Source: Zygosaccharomyces rouxii | Lineage: Eukaryota; Ascomycota; Saccharomycetes; Saccharomycetales; Saccharomycetaceae | Direction of reading: 5' to 3' | DNA length: 64,000 nucleotides | NCBI RefSeq assembly: GCF_000026365.1 | Contig: NC_012996.1 | Coordinates: 1,488,001 to 1,552,000 of the forward strand | Shown: positions 27,959 through 37,384 of the stretch, in pieces | Layout: the number at the start of each line of letters is the position of its first letter | Numbering within the stretch: the stretch's first letter is position 1 | Notes under the pieces: generated by a model | Seen by the model: only the letters and a program-made list of their open reading frames with translations | Database searches by the model: none | Told to the model about the DNA's origin: nothing | Made by a program: the position numbers and the translations under genes

Positions 27959-29248
27959 ATGCAATTCAAAAGTACTCTAGCTTCTGCTGCTTTGACTTCC
28001 TCCGCTTTGGCTCACTACGGTGCTGATCAATCATGGTCCACTTTGACCCCATCTGGTACTTACCAAGGTGCTAAATCTTCTTACTCTGCTACTTTCGGTA
28101 TCGCAGTTCAAACCATTGCTAACAGCTCCACTCACACTGCTTCTCAAGTGAAGAGAGCTGCTCCAGTCACTCAAATTGGTGATGGTCAAATCCAAGCTAC
28201 TACTGCTACTCCATCTCCATCTCCAAAGCCATCTGCTCAACCAATCTCTCAAATTGGTGACGGTCAAATCCAAGCTACCACTGGTACCCCATCTAGCAAG
28301 CCATCTCCAAAGCCATCTGCTCAACCAATCTCTCAAATTGGTGACGGTCAAATCCAAGCTACCACTGGTACCCCATCTAGCAAGCCATCTCCAAAGCCAT
28401 CTGCTCAACCAATCTCTCAAATCGGTGACGGTCAAATCCAAGCTACCACTGGTACTCCATCTAGCAAGCCATCTCCAAAGCCATCTGCTCAACCAATCTC
28501 TCAAATCGGTGACGGTCAAATCCAAGCTACCACTGGTACCCCATCTGCTAAGCCATCCGCTCAACCAATCTCTCAAATTGGTGATGGTCAAATTCAAGCT
28601 ACTACTGGTACTCCATCAGCTAAGCCATCTGCTCAACCAATCTCTCAAATTGGTGATGGTCAAATCCAAGCTACTACTGGTACATCTTCTAAGCCATCTG
28701 CTCAACCAGTTTCTCAAATTGGTGACGGTCAAATCCAAGCTACTACCAGAACCACCACTTCTTGTTCTACCACTTCTGCTAAGCCATCTGAGAACGCTGC
28801 ATCTCAAATCGCTGACGGTCAAGTTCAAGCTACTGGTAACAGCACCAGAACCACTTTGAGCCCATCTTCTAACACCGATGCTGCTCCATCTTTGACTACT
28901 TCTGCTGGTGCCGTTCAAACCGCTGCTTCTGACGGTGTTGCTGGTGCTCAAGCTTGTAAGAACAACGGTACTCTACAATTGAAATTGGAAGACGGTATCT
29001 TGCACGATATTAAGGGTAGAATCGGTTCTATTGTCTCTAACAGACAATTCCAATTCGACGGTCCACCACAAGCTGGTGCCATCTACGCTGCTGGCTGGTC
29101 TATCACCCCAGAAGGTAACTTGGCTCTAGGTCAAGCTGATGTCTTCTACCAATGTTTGTCTGGTAACTTCTACAACTTGTACGACGAAAACATTGGTGAC
29201 CAATGCCACCCAGTCCACTTGGAAGTTCTAGAATTGGTCGACTGTTAA
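27959..29248 (+). CDS. PIR5: PIR cell-wall protein with nine PIR repeats (PIR5 position)
   Basis: This 429-residue secreted wall protein has a signal peptide (1 to about 18), a Kex2 site KR at 65-66 and nine PIR repeats. The first is [13 protein letters not shown], six are [14 protein letters not shown], one is [10 protein letters not shown], and the last is a divergent [10 protein letters not shown]. Spacers are built of Pro-Ser-Lys ([13 protein letters not shown]). The C-terminal cysteines are Cys333, 399, 416 and 429, giving C-x65-C-x16-C-x12-C, one residue shorter than its neighbours because one proline of the GPPPQAG motif is missing. An extra cysteine lies in TTSCSTTS. The position matches YJL160C (PIR5), but the repeat count is higher and the protein is closer in style to Hsp150/Pir3. 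Codon bias is strong. Confidence 0.88.
   Translation: MQFKSTLASAALTSSALAHYGADQSWSTLTPSGTYQGAKSSYSATFGIAVQTIANSSTHTASQVKRAAPVTQIGDGQIQATTATPSPSPKPSAQPISQIGDGQIQATTGTPSSKPSPKPSAQPISQIGDGQIQATTGTPSSKPSPKPSAQPISQIGDGQIQATTGTPSSKPSPKPSAQPISQIGDGQIQATTGTPSAKPSAQPISQIGDGQIQATTGTPSAKPSAQPISQIGDGQIQATTGTSSKPSAQPVSQIGDGQIQATTRTTTSCSTTSAKPSENAASQIADGQVQATGNSTRTTLSPSSNTDAAPSLTTSAGAVQTAASDGVAGAQACKNNGTLQLKLEDGILHDIKGRIGSIVSNRQFQFDGPPQAGAIYAAGWSITPEGNLALGQADVFYQCLSGNFYNLYDENIGDQCHPVHLEVLELVDC
28286..28537 (+). repeat. Three nearly identical 84-bp PIR repeat units
   Basis: Units begin at 28286, 28370 and 28454, each encoding 28 residues from [14 protein letters not shown] to QIQATTG. The near identity at silent sites indicates very recent duplication or gene conversion. 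Shorter-spacer units follow up to about 28750. Confidence 0.9.
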
Positions 29249-29549
29249 GTCAATTCAAAGGATAATACTTTGGGTAATTGCATTGTACATTAACGGGAGG
29301 TAGTCATTATTTTTCAGTTCCTTTATCATCATTTTGGTTATTCTTTATTTCATCATGGTCATCCTAAAGGAATTTTCATCAACACTTTTTCTTTCGCATT
29401 TCACGCATAGAATAATTTAAAGTTTTTAGTTCTTCGTTTTATCAAATAGTTCTTTTAGTTATACTTATATATTGTATGTTTAACTTCATATGTTATTTCA
29501 AATATTAAATGTTTTCAAATATTAATAAAAAGCTTTCAGATTAATTTAC
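29249..29549. other. Convergent region after the third PIR gene (301 bp)
   Basis: This is an AT-rich shared 3' region of the third PIR gene and the DUF1989 gene. I see only T-rich and TATATA-type 3'-end signals. Confidence 0.4.
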
Positions 29550-30437
29550 TCATGGTTGTTTCAAACCATGGTTACCTCTATATTTAGGTGTTTCAGGAGA
29601 TTTCCAATCTTTCAAAACGGTTTCAGGATCGTTTAATTGATATATTTCAATTGCAAGTGGTCTACAACATTCAAGCATTCCCTTCGAGTCCGCATTTTCT
29701 TTATCTTCACCCCAATCCCATTGTGATAAATCACCACCGGGACATGCAGAAAGCGCTACTAATAAATCTTGTTCCGCAAAGCATTCAAAATAATCATCCT
29801 TATCAGATGGACAAGTTTCCATAAAATATTGATCATACTCGTTGAGGCCAGTAACTTGAAACACGTTCAAGACATCATGAACGTCAAATTCGGTTAATCC
29901 ATGGGGCATAATAGCTCTTGTCAAATTCGAATGACAATGGAAATCATTATCCTCGCCACTAATCAATTTTTCCACATATGGATCACATCTAGTTCCTAGT
30001 GTATCATGCGCTCTACCACCCCATTCATCGTGTCTGGCGTTTAAAGTATCACCGATAATTGTCACCATTGGTCTTAGATATGGTAGATTTGACCATAATC
30101 TATCCAATGTTGAAACATGAGCGCTATGCAATTGCCTAGTTCTAGCTGCCCAAAATCTTTCCCTTGGATTATGCCTATTCCAGATGTTCAAATCACCAAC
30201 TTGTGGCCCCTCAGGGGTACGTATACGGAAAACACTTTTAGCTGGAATCTCGACAGCTATTGCACTTCTAGGCTTGATCCAATGGGTTTGAACAAGTTTT
30301 TTGTCGCTAGATGCAATGTTCTCATATAACTGTTTATCAGCATACAATTTGGAACCTGGTTGTGGGAAATAAGCGGCTTTGGGTTTTTTTAACCCATATG
30401 TGGTACTTTCAGGTCTTTGGGATGAGATTGACTGCAT
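29550..30437 (-). CDS. DUF1989 / urea-carboxylase-associated family protein
   Basis: The 295-residue protein belongs to the DUF1989 family. Visible family features are the early GDLNIWN (bacterial GDQVADL-type motif), GTRCDPY, the metal-site-like HCHSNL, DVLNVFQ, and near the end a GDYv-like DDYFECFAEQDLLVALSACPGGD. In bacteria, members act as two-subunit carboxyguanidine deiminases (CgdA/CgdB) beside guanidine or urea carboxylase; other members are unassigned. In this yeast the gene stands alone between a PIR gene and FMP33 and has no counterpart at that place in S. cerevisiae. No signal peptide or membrane segment is evident, so it is probably cytosolic. A role in guanidine, urea or related nitrogen metabolism, perhaps with Dur1,2, is inference. 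The ATG at 30437 is the first in frame. Confidence 0.85.
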   Translation of the reverse strand: MQSISSQRPESTTYGLKKPKAAYFPQPGSKLYADKQLYENIASSDKKLVQTHWIKPRSAIAVEIPAKSVFRIRTPEGPQVGDLNIWNRHNPRERFWAARTRQLHSAHVSTLDRLWSNLPYLRPMVTIIGDTLNARHDEWGGRAHDTLGTRCDPYVEKLISGEDNDFHCHSNLTRAIMPHGLTEFDVHDVLNVFQVTGLNEYDQYFMETCPSDKDDYFECFAEQDLLVALSACPGGDLSQWDWGEDKENADSKGMLECCRPLAIEIYQLNDPETVLKDWKSPETPKYRGNHGLKQP

Positions 30438-30673
30438 GCTTCAAAATTCATTGATCGTCTCGCTGAGCTGAAGTTTACTCAATAGTATCCAGATCCGCAT
30501 TTCACAACTCTGTTTAGTTACTATTATATGCTGCTACTTGTAATTATATGAGTCGGTCGGAGATTTGGCCATTCAAACCTCCGAAAGTATCTTTGATAAG
30601 AGTTGGAAAAATATCGATTATAAAGAATAAATATCATTTGATGCCGAATTCGCGAATCCCACGAACTTTCGAA

Positions 30674-31216
30674 TCAGTATATTTGAACACCCTCAGATTC
30701 CAGTCTGTGCAACCTTTGTCTCCATATAAAGTATGCTAGAGGGGGGAATGTCAGAGCACCTGCTAGTCCGCCTCTGTAGACAATGGATTGCCTACCCTGA
30801 ACTGCCAATCCGACGTTACACAGTTGAATTAGGAACCCCCAGCCAAGACAGAACATGGAAACATCGCCAAATGTTAAAGAATGGATTGTTCTTCTAAAGT
30901 TGCCCCTCTCCTGCTGCTCATCTTCACGATCTGAATGGAACAATCTGTTTGGGGCATCGTGTATCTCCTTCTGAATATCTTTTAAAAAAGCAGGTCTGTC
31001 CTTAGCATTGTCAGTTACTCTACGCAAATTTGCACGTTTGGTTGTCATGTAATCCTTATAGAAAGTCCAGAGAGCTACCCCATAGAGAGAAGTAATACAT
31101 ACATTTACCGCGAAATTAACTCCAGATGCCGCATATGGGATGTCTTTGGACGCTGATTTGAACAAACCTGGTTTTAGAAATGCAGAAAGTGCTTTTGAAG
31201 ATAATGTTGGCCTCAT
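30674..31216 (-). CDS. FMP33: Fmp33-like mitochondrial membrane protein, function unknown
   Basis: The 180-residue protein begins with a basic, Ser/Leu-rich stretch typical of mitochondrial targeting (MRPTLSSKALSAFLKPGLFKS). It has hydrophobic segments at about 33-52 and near 115-165 (MFCLGWGFLIQLCNVGLAV and LAGALTFPPLAYFIW). S. cerevisiae FMP33 (YJL161W) has the same length, strand and place between a PIR gene and JJJ2, so the assignment rests mainly on synteny and size. The family was found in purified mitochondria and has no known biochemical role. Confidence 0.75.
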   Translation of the reverse strand: MRPTLSSKALSAFLKPGLFKSASKDIPYAASGVNFAVNVCITSLYGVALWTFYKDYMTTKRANLRRVTDNAKDRPAFLKDIQKEIHDAPNRLFHSDREDEQQERGNFRRTIHSLTFGDVSMFCLGWGFLIQLCNVGLAVQGRQSIVYRGGLAGALTFPPLAYFIWRQRLHRLESEGVQIY

Positions 31217-31817
31217 TTTATGTGATCAGGACTTGTTTCTGGATTATTGGGACGTATGCTTAGTCCTTTGTTGATTGAAATCGACCACATTCTAAGTCTC
31301 CACTCTTATAACCGAAAGAACCCCATCATCAGTACCCTTAGGGATCGCTTAAACTTCGTCATCATCCCCATTTCCCCTCACTCTGGTCGCCAAGGAACGG
31401 TTGTTATATTCAAGTTGGAGACTTGGCGGGCAATTGGAAAATTAGCACAGCACTACCTTTACGACTATCTACGTTATAAGATAGGACTTGAACACTCCAA
31501 GTTAGTGCTGAAATCGGGGGATGTTCAAGCACTGGTTTGGTTTTTAGGGGAAGTTTCAAAGAGTGGTTCTTCAGCTATAGAACAATTTCCTACTATGATA
31601 TTGACGATTTAGTTCACGGAATATCTTTAGTGCTTCCTGGTGCATGGGCATATCTTGTGGGCCATCCTCATAAACTAGGGAGCAAGATCTCTTCCTATAG
31701 TTGTGCAAGAGGATATAACCCACCAATTGAGTGCATCAAAACAGTATAAGGATAACCATGTGCCCTAACTACTGCATCTGGTGGATAATAACATATCAAA
31801 TATTCATCAATTGGCTT
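31217..31817 (+). other. FMP33 to tRNA-Glu intergenic region (601 bp)
   Basis: Two overlapping open frames in different phases (31256-31612 from ATG, and 31537-31749) have no recognisable similarity and use many rare CGN arginine codons. I treat them as non-coding. The region also supplies the FMP33 promoter and the 5' flank of the tRNA gene. Confidence 0.4.
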
Positions 31818-31889
31818 TCCGATGTAGTGTAACGGCTATCACATCACGCTTTCACCGTGGAGACCGGGGTTCGACTCCCCGTATCGGAA
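31818..31889 (+). tRNA. tRNA-Glu (anticodon UUC), copy 1
   Basis: The 72-nt cloverleaf folds fully. The acceptor stem TCCGATG pairs with TATCGGA (last pair G-U), the anticodon loop is CTTTCAC with anticodon TTC, and the T-arm is CCGGG GTTCGAC TCCCG-like, including the pol III B box GGTTCGACTCC. The discriminator is A at 31889, CCA is not encoded and no intron is present. A T-run at about 31890-31896 is the pol III terminator. Confidence 0.97.
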
Positions 31890-32188
31890 TTTTTTGCTTC
31901 TTACGCTTTTGAAAATGTAAGGTTTTTGAGATATCCTTTTCACGAAGCTACATGACATGTGATAGCTAGTATTAATATACGATGGGATTGTAGATCTGAA
32001 TAGATTTGAACACAGCTCAACGGAGTGAAAACAAGTCTTCGAGGCTCACATAATCAGGTTATATAAATCCAGTCTAGAAATCATTGATATTGGTTAGAAA
32101 TATTCGATTTTTGATTTATTACAATTCTCGTGATTTTGATTTGGGGTACTGGTTCTTATAACTATCTCATCGATCATCAAGTTACTAA
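31890..32188 (+). other. Spacer between the two tRNA-Glu genes (299 bp)
   Basis: This is an AT-rich spacer. It begins with the pol III terminator T-run and shows no gene or long repeat shared with the flanks of either tRNA. Confidence 0.4.
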
Positions 32189-32260
32189 TCCGATGTAGTG
32201 TAACGGCTATCACACCACGCTTTCACCGTGGAGACCGGGGTTCGACTCCCCGCATCGGAA
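32189..32260 (+). tRNA. tRNA-Glu (anticodon UUC), copy 2
   Basis: The same 72-nt structure as the first copy, with two base changes. ATCACG becomes ACCACG in the anticodon stem (U-G to C-G), and GTATCGG becomes GCATCGG in the acceptor stem (G-U to G-C), so both stems are fully Watson-Crick here. The anticodon is TTC and the discriminator A. TTTT near 32266 can terminate pol III. Confidence 0.97.
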
Positions 32261-32604
32261 TTCATTTTAATTTTTCCCAGTCATTCTCAATATCTACAAG
32301 TGTTGGCGGTTGCCATCAGTTTTTCTATAGTATATCTATTTAAGATTATCAGTGGGGCCAAAATACTCTTATTTTCAAGTTTTTGCCCTTTCTACTTTAT
32401 GTTTAGTAAATTGAACAGTCTTTTCAAAACTGATGTACGTCTTTGTCACATTGTCAACATTTCCATTCGATTCACAAAATATGCGTTAAAATGAATGTGA
32501 ACATGATCATCGCCATCATTAAGAATTTAATACTAGTATAGACAGTACTGCTATATCCAGAAGGTGGGACATTTCCTAGTTTTAAAACTGCAAGGGTGTA
32601 GATA
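32261..32604 (+). promoter_or_regulatory. tRNA-Glu to JJJ2 intergenic region (344 bp)
   Basis: This is the presumed JJJ2 promoter. The frame at 32228-32494 overlaps the tRNA and is not a gene. Nothing else is visible. Confidence 0.4.
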
Positions 32605-34116
32605 ATGACTCCACCATTAAAAATTCAACTTGATGAGACTACTTATTACTCTACATTAGGATTGAGCACCAATGCATCTGATAAAGAGATCCATAAATCA
32701 TATGTGAAATTGGCTCGTGAACTACATCCAGACAAATCAAAATCCGATGGTGCAGCTGAGTTGTTCAAATTGATCAGTCATGCCCATTCTGTGTTGATGG
32801 ATAAAGAGAAGAAAGATGCATACGATAAGATTTTAATATCAAAGGGACTTCTAAATCATTCACCAAGAAGAAATTACCACAGATTCGAGGGGACTACAGT
32901 GTCAGAGGTAGCTGATAAAGTTAAATCTACAAAACCTCAACGACCTTATGAGAAGCAACCTTATGGATTCAATACGAAGAGTACCACACCTCCCAAGACC
33001 AAAGTACCGATCTTTCAATCATTTAATTTGAAGAATTACCAAACTAAGAGTTATCAGACCAGAGGTGGACAGAACACAACGGCTCCACAAAAGAGTAATG
33101 GCGTTTTTGATTCAAGACCAACTACACCATTCAATTCAGGGAAAGATGATAAAAATCAAATCAATGACAACCAAAAACATGAGGAAGAAGAGGAAGCTAA
33201 TGATAGAACTAAAATTCATAAAGTGAACCCTTTCGAAAACTCACAGAATTCACCATTTGCCAATCACGATCACCGTCATTATGCAAGAACCAAACACGAG
33301 GCCAGAGCTCAGGAGAGAAGATCTACTTCACCAATAAAAACTGTACCCACGTCTTCAGGTAAATCAGAGGGTTGGGACAGTTTGAAGCATCTATTAGAAA
33401 AATTCAAACAACAAGATTCGGAAAACGAAGTGCCGCCCAGGTTTCAGGGCTCAAAGAAAGAGGAAGCACAGGACGAAAAGAAACAGAGTGATAAAATACG
33501 CAAAGCAGAGTCTCAAAGTATACATCTAGATGATTTGAGTCAATCTCTACCGAGGGAGAACAATTTCTTCGATATGAGAAACGTTAGCAATTCTATACCT
33601 GCTATCAAGAGAACTAAGCTAGATATAAGAATTCCAGATGAATCACCAAAGCAAGAGCACAAGAAGGATACTCAAAACATCGCAGAGTCTCTTTTTGTTC
33701 CTGTTAATAGACCGCTGCCGAGAATCTACAAGACAGATCACATACCATTGGATCAGTACATGATAAACTCTAAATCGCTTCAGTGGCAGCTACCTGCAAT
33801 GCCTAATTTTCAATGCAACATACTAAATCAATCAGAAGTGGAATACTGTAAGGAATTGGTTAAAAGTTTCAATGAAGAATCCAACGCTCTGAAAGAACAG
33901 CTTTTACAGACATTACGGGAACGTCTAGATGCAGACAAGATACTGAATGAAAGACTAGTTAAAGTAGAGAACACCGCAAACTGGGTCTCTTCCAAAGATT
34001 TCGATTTTGAAGTGGTCAATAAGCTCGGAGAACTGCAAAGCAGGCAGCGAATCGTCGCACAGAGTTTCGCCAACTTACTGAAAAGCGCATACGCTTCAGA
34101 TCAAAGGAATTCATGA
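32605..34116 (+). CDS. JJJ2: J-domain protein Jjj2
   Basis: J-proteins stimulate the ATPase of Hsp70 partners. The 503-residue protein (583 in S. cerevisiae) has an N-terminal J domain at about residues 13-78 with the HPD motif at 41-43 (RELHPDKSKS), preceded by TYYSTLGLS. The middle (about 90-370) is long, polar and probably disordered, rich in Lys, Gln and Asn. The C-terminal part (about 395-500) is predicted helical and charged (KELVKSFNEESNALKEQ), possibly a coiled coil. No zinc-binding or Gly/Phe region is seen, so it is a class III J-protein. Position after FMP33 matches YJL162C. S. cerevisiae Jjj2 has no firmly defined client. Confidence 0.88.
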   Translation: MTPPLKIQLDETTYYSTLGLSTNASDKEIHKSYVKLARELHPDKSKSDGAAELFKLISHAHSVLMDKEKKDAYDKILISKGLLNHSPRRNYHRFEGTTVSEVADKVKSTKPQRPYEKQPYGFNTKSTTPPKTKVPIFQSFNLKNYQTKSYQTRGGQNTTAPQKSNGVFDSRPTTPFNSGKDDKNQINDNQKHEEEEEANDRTKIHKVNPFENSQNSPFANHDHRHYARTKHEARAQERRSTSPIKTVPTSSGKSEGWDSLKHLLEKFKQQDSENEVPPRFQGSKKEEAQDEKKQSDKIRKAESQSIHLDDLSQSLPRENNFFDMRNVSNSIPAIKRTKLDIRIPDESPKQEHKKDTQNIAESLFVPVNRPLPRIYKTDHIPLDQYMINSKSLQWQLPAMPNFQCNILNQSEVEYCKELVKSFNEESNALKEQLLQTLRERLDADKILNERLVKVENTANWVSSKDFDFEVVNKLGELQSRQRIVAQSFANLLKSAYASDQRNS

Positions 34117-34170
34117 ACTCGATGATAAAGGTTAATTCAAATTTCTTCATGCCGATAGGAATTATTCATT

Positions 34171-34175
<5 letters not shown>

Positions 34176-34201
<26 letters not shown>
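34176..34201 (+). repeat. Poly-T tract (26 T)
   Basis: An uninterrupted run of 26 T lies in the 296-bp JJJ2-MCD4 gap. It may act as a nucleosome-excluding element for MCD4 or as JJJ2 3' sequence; its length is likely to be polymorphic. Confidence 0.9.
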
Positions 34202-34206
<5 letters not shown>

Positions 34207-34412
34207 CGTGACGTTGTTTATTGTTCTTTTGTACAGAAAAGTTTTTGGACCTTCGAGGTCGCGTCACTGCGATCGACTATCGACACTTGTCTATATTATA
34301 TGCATATATAAAGAGTTTGAAACTTTCCTATATACTATACAAGAGTAATAGCCGCCGTTAGCAAACAGGGAATTTTAGCTATTTAAACCAAAGGACTTCC
34401 CGCGCTTATACC

Positions 34413-37178
34413 ATGTGGAATAAGCAAAGAATTACTCTAATAACGGTGGGTGTTTTATTCCACCTGTTCTACCTATGGTCTATATTTGACATCTATTTCG
34501 TGTCCCCTTTGGTTCACGGTATGAATCAGTATCAGAGTACTGATCAACCTCCTGCTAAGAGGTTGTTTTTAATTGTAGGCGATGGATTACGTGCTGATAC
34601 CACTTTTGACTATGTTAGACATCCAGCTACAGGTAAAAAAGAGTTTTTAGCACCTTTCATTAGATCTCTGGTATTGAACAACGCAACGTATGGTATCTCT
34701 CACACTAGAATGCCTACAGAGTCTCGTCCTGGACATGTAGCTATGATTGCAGGATTTTACGAAGATGTTAGCGCTGTGACTAAAGGTTGGAAAGAAAATC
34801 CTGTAGATTTTGACAGTTGTTTTAACCAGTCTACCCATACATATTCATTTGGTTCCCCTGATATTTTGCCAATGTTCAAGGACGGTGCATCTGATCCCAA
34901 CAGGGTCGATGCCTGGATGTATGGTCACGAATTTGAAGATTTTACGCAATCATCCATTGAAATGGATGCCTTTGTGTTTAAACATTTGGATGATCTTTTC
35001 CACAATTCTACGATAAACAATACTTTAAACAATGAAATTAGACACGATGGTAATGTCTTTTTCTTACACTTGTTAGGTTGTGATACGGCTGGTCATTCTT
35101 ATAGACCATATTCTGCAGAGTACTACGACAACGTCAAATACATCGATGGCAAAGTGGAAACATTAGTGGAACAAGTACGCGATTTCTTTGGTGATGATGA
35201 AACGGCATTTGTATTTACGGCGGATCATGGTATGAGTGCCTTCGGTTCTCACGGTGATGGTCACCCCAATAATACTAGAACTCCTCTAGTCGCTTGGGGG
35301 GCCGGTTTGAACAAACCTGTTCATAATTTAAAACCAGTCTATGATAACTATACACAGGGTTGGGATTTGTCGCACATTAAGAGACATGATGTGAAACAAG
35401 CAGACATCGCCTCGTTAATGTCCTATTTGATTGGTGCCAACTATCCTGCCAATTCCGTGGGAGAATTGCCGCTGGACTACATTTCAGGTGATGACGCAGC
35501 AAAACTAAGTGCTCTCTACAACAATTCTCGCAGCATCTTGGAACAGTATCTGGTCAAAGAACAAGAAACCATAGATTCACAATTCGTTTACAAGGAATAC
35601 CCAAAGTTTGCCAAGAAATCTCATCAAATCTACTTATCTGAAATTCAATCACTCATCGAACGCATTGCACAAGGCGAGGCCCAGTTGACCGCCGATGCTA
35701 TCCAATTGACCGAAGAGCTCATGAAAACAACTTTAGAAGGTTTGCAATATTTGACTACCTACAACTGGAGATTCATTCGAACCATCGTGACCTTTGGATT
35801 CGTCGGTTGGATCGGCTATGCATTCACTGTATTCCTCAAGATTTACATATTAGGGCAGTACGATACAAATGCCTCTCCATCCATATGGAACCGTGGCATT
35901 TTCACTCTCCTTGGGGGTGTGCTAAATTTCATGCTTTACTACCAACGTTCGCCTTTCAATTTTTACATGTACCTATTATTCCCACTGTATTTGTGGTCTC
36001 ACATCTTCGCCAACAGCTCATTCTTCCAAAAAGGTCTACAAGAACTGCTCAAAAACACAACTACCGCCAACAGGGTCGTGGCTGCCCTCGGTATAGCCTT
36101 TGTCTATGAAGGTATCGTATACGGATTTTTCCATCGTTGGATCTTCACTTTAATATTTAACGTCCTAGCATTTTACCCCTATGCATGTGGTGCGCAAGGC
36201 GTTTTCCAAAACATCTGTTGGATGCTGACCAGTGCTGCTCTGTCCACTTTTACACTATTTGATGCTGTTAAGGTTGAATCCTTAAACCAGATTACATGCG
36301 CTGGATTTTTCATTGTAATAACCGCTCTATATGCACTGGCACGGCTGAGAAAGAATATGAGTCACTATACTGCTGGTGTATTTATCGGCCAGATTTGTCT
36401 AGTGGCATTGATGGTCGTTGTTACTCGTAAGTCTGTCATTTCCCTACAACTCAGAAAAGGGTTGCCAAAGGATTCACAATATGGTGGATGGATCATTACA
36501 GCTGTATCACTGTTGCTGATGCCGGTTTTCCATTTCGCTCATTCTAACAGTGATTACAGAGTACGTCTTTTAGTTGTTTACCTGACGTTTGCACCTGTGT
36601 TTTTGATTTTGACAATTTCATTCGAATCCCTCTTCTACGTGCTTTTTACGTCGTGGTTAGTCCAATGGATCGAAATCGAGTCTCATTTGAAACAATTGCA
36701 TCAATCAGAAAACTGGTTGCAACTACTAAGAGTATCGGTTATCGGTTTCTTCTTACTTCAGGTTGCATTCTTTGGCACGGGAAATGTAGCCTCAGTTTCT
36801 TCATTCTCCTTGGATTCAGTTTATCGCCTGCTGCCAATATTTGATCCATTCCCCATGGGGGCTCTACTTGTGTTAAAACTACTGGTGCCCTACGTTCTGC
36901 TTTCCACGGCACTGGGCGTATTGAACCTAAGGTTGCATATTCGGGATTATACGGTCTCCTCTTTGATCATCTCGACCAGTGATATTTTATCCTTGAATTT
37001 CTTCTACTTACTTAGAACTGACGGATCATGGCTTGATATTGGTGTCACCATTTCCAACTATTGTCTAGCCATACTGTCATCCCTGTTCATGATCATCCTA
37101 GAAGTCATCGGTCACATGCTCTTGAGGAATGTTAACATTCCACGGGGGCTTGATGATGCTGCCAAGAAACGCAATTAA
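34413..37178 (+). CDS. MCD4: GPI ethanolamine-phosphate transferase 1 (Mcd4)
   Basis: Mcd4 adds ethanolamine phosphate to the first mannose of GPI precursors in the ER, a step needed for GPI-anchored wall proteins. The 921-residue protein (919 in S. cerevisiae) begins with a membrane segment (about 9-31). The lumenal alkaline-phosphatase-like catalytic domain then has the metal-binding IVGDGLRADTTF (Asp57), the nucleophile region RMPTESRPGHVA (Thr102) and TADHGMSAFGSHGDGHPNN. From about residue 450 a multi-pass membrane domain of the PIG-N C-terminal type follows. No truncation is visible. It is the ortholog of YKL165C and sits between genes from the YJL block, part of the interleaved gene order. 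Confidence 0.97.
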   Translation: MWNKQRITLITVGVLFHLFYLWSIFDIYFVSPLVHGMNQYQSTDQPPAKRLFLIVGDGLRADTTFDYVRHPATGKKEFLAPFIRSLVLNNATYGISHTRMPTESRPGHVAMIAGFYEDVSAVTKGWKENPVDFDSCFNQSTHTYSFGSPDILPMFKDGASDPNRVDAWMYGHEFEDFTQSSIEMDAFVFKHLDDLFHNSTINNTLNNEIRHDGNVFFLHLLGCDTAGHSYRPYSAEYYDNVKYIDGKVETLVEQVRDFFGDDETAFVFTADHGMSAFGSHGDGHPNNTRTPLVAWGAGLNKPVHNLKPVYDNYTQGWDLSHIKRHDVKQADIASLMSYLIGANYPANSVGELPLDYISGDDAAKLSALYNNSRSILEQYLVKEQETIDSQFVYKEYPKFAKKSHQIYLSEIQSLIERIAQGEAQLTADAIQLTEELMKTTLEGLQYLTTYNWRFIRTIVTFGFVGWIGYAFTVFLKIYILGQYDTNASPSIWNRGIFTLLGGVLNFMLYYQRSPFNFYMYLLFPLYLWSHIFANSSFFQKGLQELLKNTTTANRVVAALGIAFVYEGIVYGFFHRWIFTLIFNVLAFYPYACGAQGVFQNICWMLTSAALSTFTLFDAVKVESLNQITCAGFFIVITALYALARLRKNMSHYTAGVFIGQICLVALMVVVTRKSVISLQLRKGLPKDSQYGGWIITAVSLLLMPVFHFAHSNSDYRVRLLVVYLTFAPVFLILTISFESLFYVLFTSWLVQWIEIESHLKQLHQSENWLQLLRVSVIGFFLLQVAFFGTGNVASVSSFSLDSVYRLLPIFDPFPMGALLVLKLLVPYVLLSTALGVLNLRLHIRDYTVSSLIISTSDILSLNFFYLLRTDGSWLDIGVTISNYCLAILSSLFMIILEVIGHMLLRNVNIPRGLDDAAKKRN

Positions 37179-37384
37179 TTTCAACAAAACATTGGCGATA
37201 AGATGACCTTACGGGGCAAGAGAAGCAGCCAAAGGGTAACCCAAGGGAATTGATTTTCGTTTTTCTTATTTGGTTCTCGCCATATAAGAAGACCTTGGTA
37301 GAAACCCAAATTTCCCTTGATCGCTAGGAGAAACGTTCGCAGAGGCAACATATCTCATTATCAAGACTAGATACAGTACAAGTA

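Noticed and set aside
22014..28800. Regular short repeats suggestive of a CRISPR array
   Set aside because: The repeats are in frame, encode PIR or Gly/Pro motifs, and occur in eukaryotic wall-protein genes without unique spacers.
28031..28951. Antisense and shifted open frames within the third PIR gene
   Set aside because: Same cause: tandem repeats keep other frames open. Their low-complexity translations have no independent support.
32228..32494. 88-codon frame after FMP33
   Set aside because: It begins inside the second tRNA-Glu gene and has no coding support.
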